Position numbers and translations under genes: made by a program | The notes under the pieces: generated by a model | What the model saw: only the letters and a program-made list of their open reading frames with translations | Told to the model about the DNA's origin: nothing | Databases searched by the model: none | Shown here: one piece after another, positions 62,921-64,000 of the stretch | How positions within the stretch are numbered: position 1 is the first letter of the stretch | How the letters are laid out: the number at the start of each line of letters is the position of its first letter | Assembly (NCBI GenBank): GCA_943736015.1 | Contig: OX031056.1 | Coordinates: 62,461,277-62,525,276, forward strand | DNA length: 64,000 nt | Reading direction: 5' to 3' | Origin: Tridacna crocea | Lineage: Eukaryota; Mollusca; Bivalvia; Cardiida; Cardiidae

Positions 62921-63705
62921 CTGGTAGTGTTATATCTTTGCCAGACGAGAATTTTTTAGACTTGTCCAAGTTGGAAGTATTTCTAGACGTGAAATAAATG
63001 CCGATGAAATACATGTACTGCAAATTGCTTCTGAAAGTATCGTTGATTATCATTACTTCGTGAATTCTCATATCTTTGTGAATCCATGTTTGCTATCAGA
63101 TTTGTTTCTGCTCACTGCCCCCTTTTTTTTTTTTTTTGTGGGGTGGGGGCGTGGGGGGGGAAGGGGTGAGCTGCTGTGAAACCTCTAATAGAGGCAAACA
63201 TTCCCACCAAGAAGATCTCTAGGCCGAAGGTCGAAGAAATGGGTCAAAAGTAAAATAAAAAAAAGGGGGTTTTTTATCGATAAAGTCATTTTCCCCAATA
63301 ATTCATCAGTTGTTCCTTGTAAGTACATCACAACACTTATTTACACTTAGTGCCCATGATATCACAATACCATACAGAAAATGCATTTGTAACAAGTTCA
63401 GACGATGTGACCTTTAGAAATACCATTTGGATGGCGTCATTTTACTACATTTGGAATGACTGGTTTTTTTTTCCATAATGATTCACGAAGTTATTGGAAA
63501 TCGTCCGATCAATATCTGGCAGGGATCACAAGATTTTGTTTTAAGGGTGATTTCGCCATGACAAATGAATTAAGTGTACTGTCCCTTGTCCAAAAATGAA
63601 TTGTGACACATTCTCTGTATAGTAATGTAAATAATTTATTGCTTTGTCTCTTTGAAAGAAAGAAAATACCAGTAAGGTTCACGAATCTATGACAAAAGGG
63701 CATAG
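62921..63705. other. No gene seen; T- and G-rich run at 63120-63165
   Basis: A second worn K-like left end (TTTGCCAGACGAG, TTAGACTTGTCCAAG) is at 62935-62990. Otherwise no feature. Confidence 0.4.
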
Positions 63706-63707
63706 AC

Positions 63708-63828
63708 GAAACATTGTGAGACACTGAGGTGAAAATGCTGGATACCAGCGTTTCACCTGTTTCCACAATGCTTTCAATAGCTTTCTCTCTCAGCGTCGTT
63801 AGATCCTGGACTTGTGTGATAAAGGGTT
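63708..63828 (+). repeat. K MITE, right two-thirds, diverged
   Basis: GAAACATTGTGAGACACTGAGG, centre GCTGGATACCAGC, TTTCCACAATGCTTTC and end GATAAAGGGTTA. Confidence 0.65.
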
Positions 63829-63875
63829 ATGTTTATTTTTTTTTTCAGGGCTCTAATAGTGGAATGAGCTCTTGT

Positions 63876-64000
63876 TTAACCCTTTCCAAAACAATCCCTG
63901 GTTTTAGATGCCTTCTGAAAACTTTGTTGGAAAAGAACAAAATGCTAACAATGTTTTCCTGCTTTCCCTCGACAAGTTTCAAATTCTGATTCATCTAACT
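63876..64000 (-). repeat. K MITE, truncated by the window end
   Basis: TTAACCCTTTCCAAAACAATC, GATGCCTTCTGAAAACTTTG, then a damaged palindrome (AAAATGCTAACAATGTTTTC) and CGACAAGTTTCAAATTC. Continues beyond the window. Confidence 0.65.

Overview
This is animal nuclear DNA, most likely from a marine bivalve mollusc. It is AT-rich, with long introns and GT-AG splice sites, and repeats dominate. It carries tandem-core elements of the bivalve 'pearl' or Helitron-like type, SINE-like retroposons with mollusc-type tails, many MITEs, a LINE fragment, and no operons or bacterial signals. The species assignment is inference from repeat style, not from a marker gene.

The clearest gene is on the + strand at 51019-61390: six exons for a small, apparently secreted, multi-domain LDL-receptor class A (LDLa) protein. 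All five internal junctions are phase 1, and the joined exons (97+132+105+108+108+176 nt) stay in frame to a stop at 61388-61390, followed by an AATAAA. The exon carrying the initiator Met was not found. Domains 2-4 share an unusual shortened Cys3-Cys4 spacing, and domains 1-4 all lack one canonical calcium ligand.

A second gene remnant lies at 42276-45415: the C-terminal part of a SET-domain protein with a frameshift and an internal gap, joined in phase by a GC-AG intron to a Ser/Thr/Gln-rich tail exon. Weaker exon candidates are at 8307-8536, 10546-10599, 12015-12094, and on both sides of a hAT-like insertion at about 28598-29927. A degenerate LINE reverse-transcriptase 3' end is on the minus strand at 5738-6325.

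The rest is transposable DNA. (1) About 25 full or partial copies of a ~230-bp TTAA-flanked palindromic MITE, here called K, spread over the whole window. Two K copies are split at the palindrome centre by other elements: a ~2.0-kb tandem-core element (709-2744) and a 3.94-kb TIR element (21466-25409). Both pre-insertion sites can be rebuilt from the sequence. (2) Several tandem-core element families share a modular layout: a short terminal module, a VNTR core, a GGAC-rich linker and a hairpin ending in GAGCTAAAA. (3) hAT-like (28646-29819) and MULE-like (35061-35454) elements have identifiable target-site duplications. (4) Retroposons sit at 35583-35873 (minus), 36315-36572 and 45921-46415. 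(5) There are several near-perfect foldback elements. (6) A short palindromic repeat built on GATCAGACTGCAC recurs in the intergenic DNA and in the LDLa introns.

Layout: 1-7.6 kb is K repeats, a tandem-core element, short tandem arrays and the LINE fragment. 7.6-20.5 kb has weak exon candidates, an inverted-repeat-bounded block and foldbacks. 20.5-25.5 kb is the 3.94-kb TIR element inside a K copy. 25.5-35 kb has GA satellite, K copies and the hAT-like element. 35-50 kb has the MULE-like element, SINEs, tandem-core elements and the SET remnant. 50-64 kb is the LDLa gene with repeat-filled introns, then K copies.
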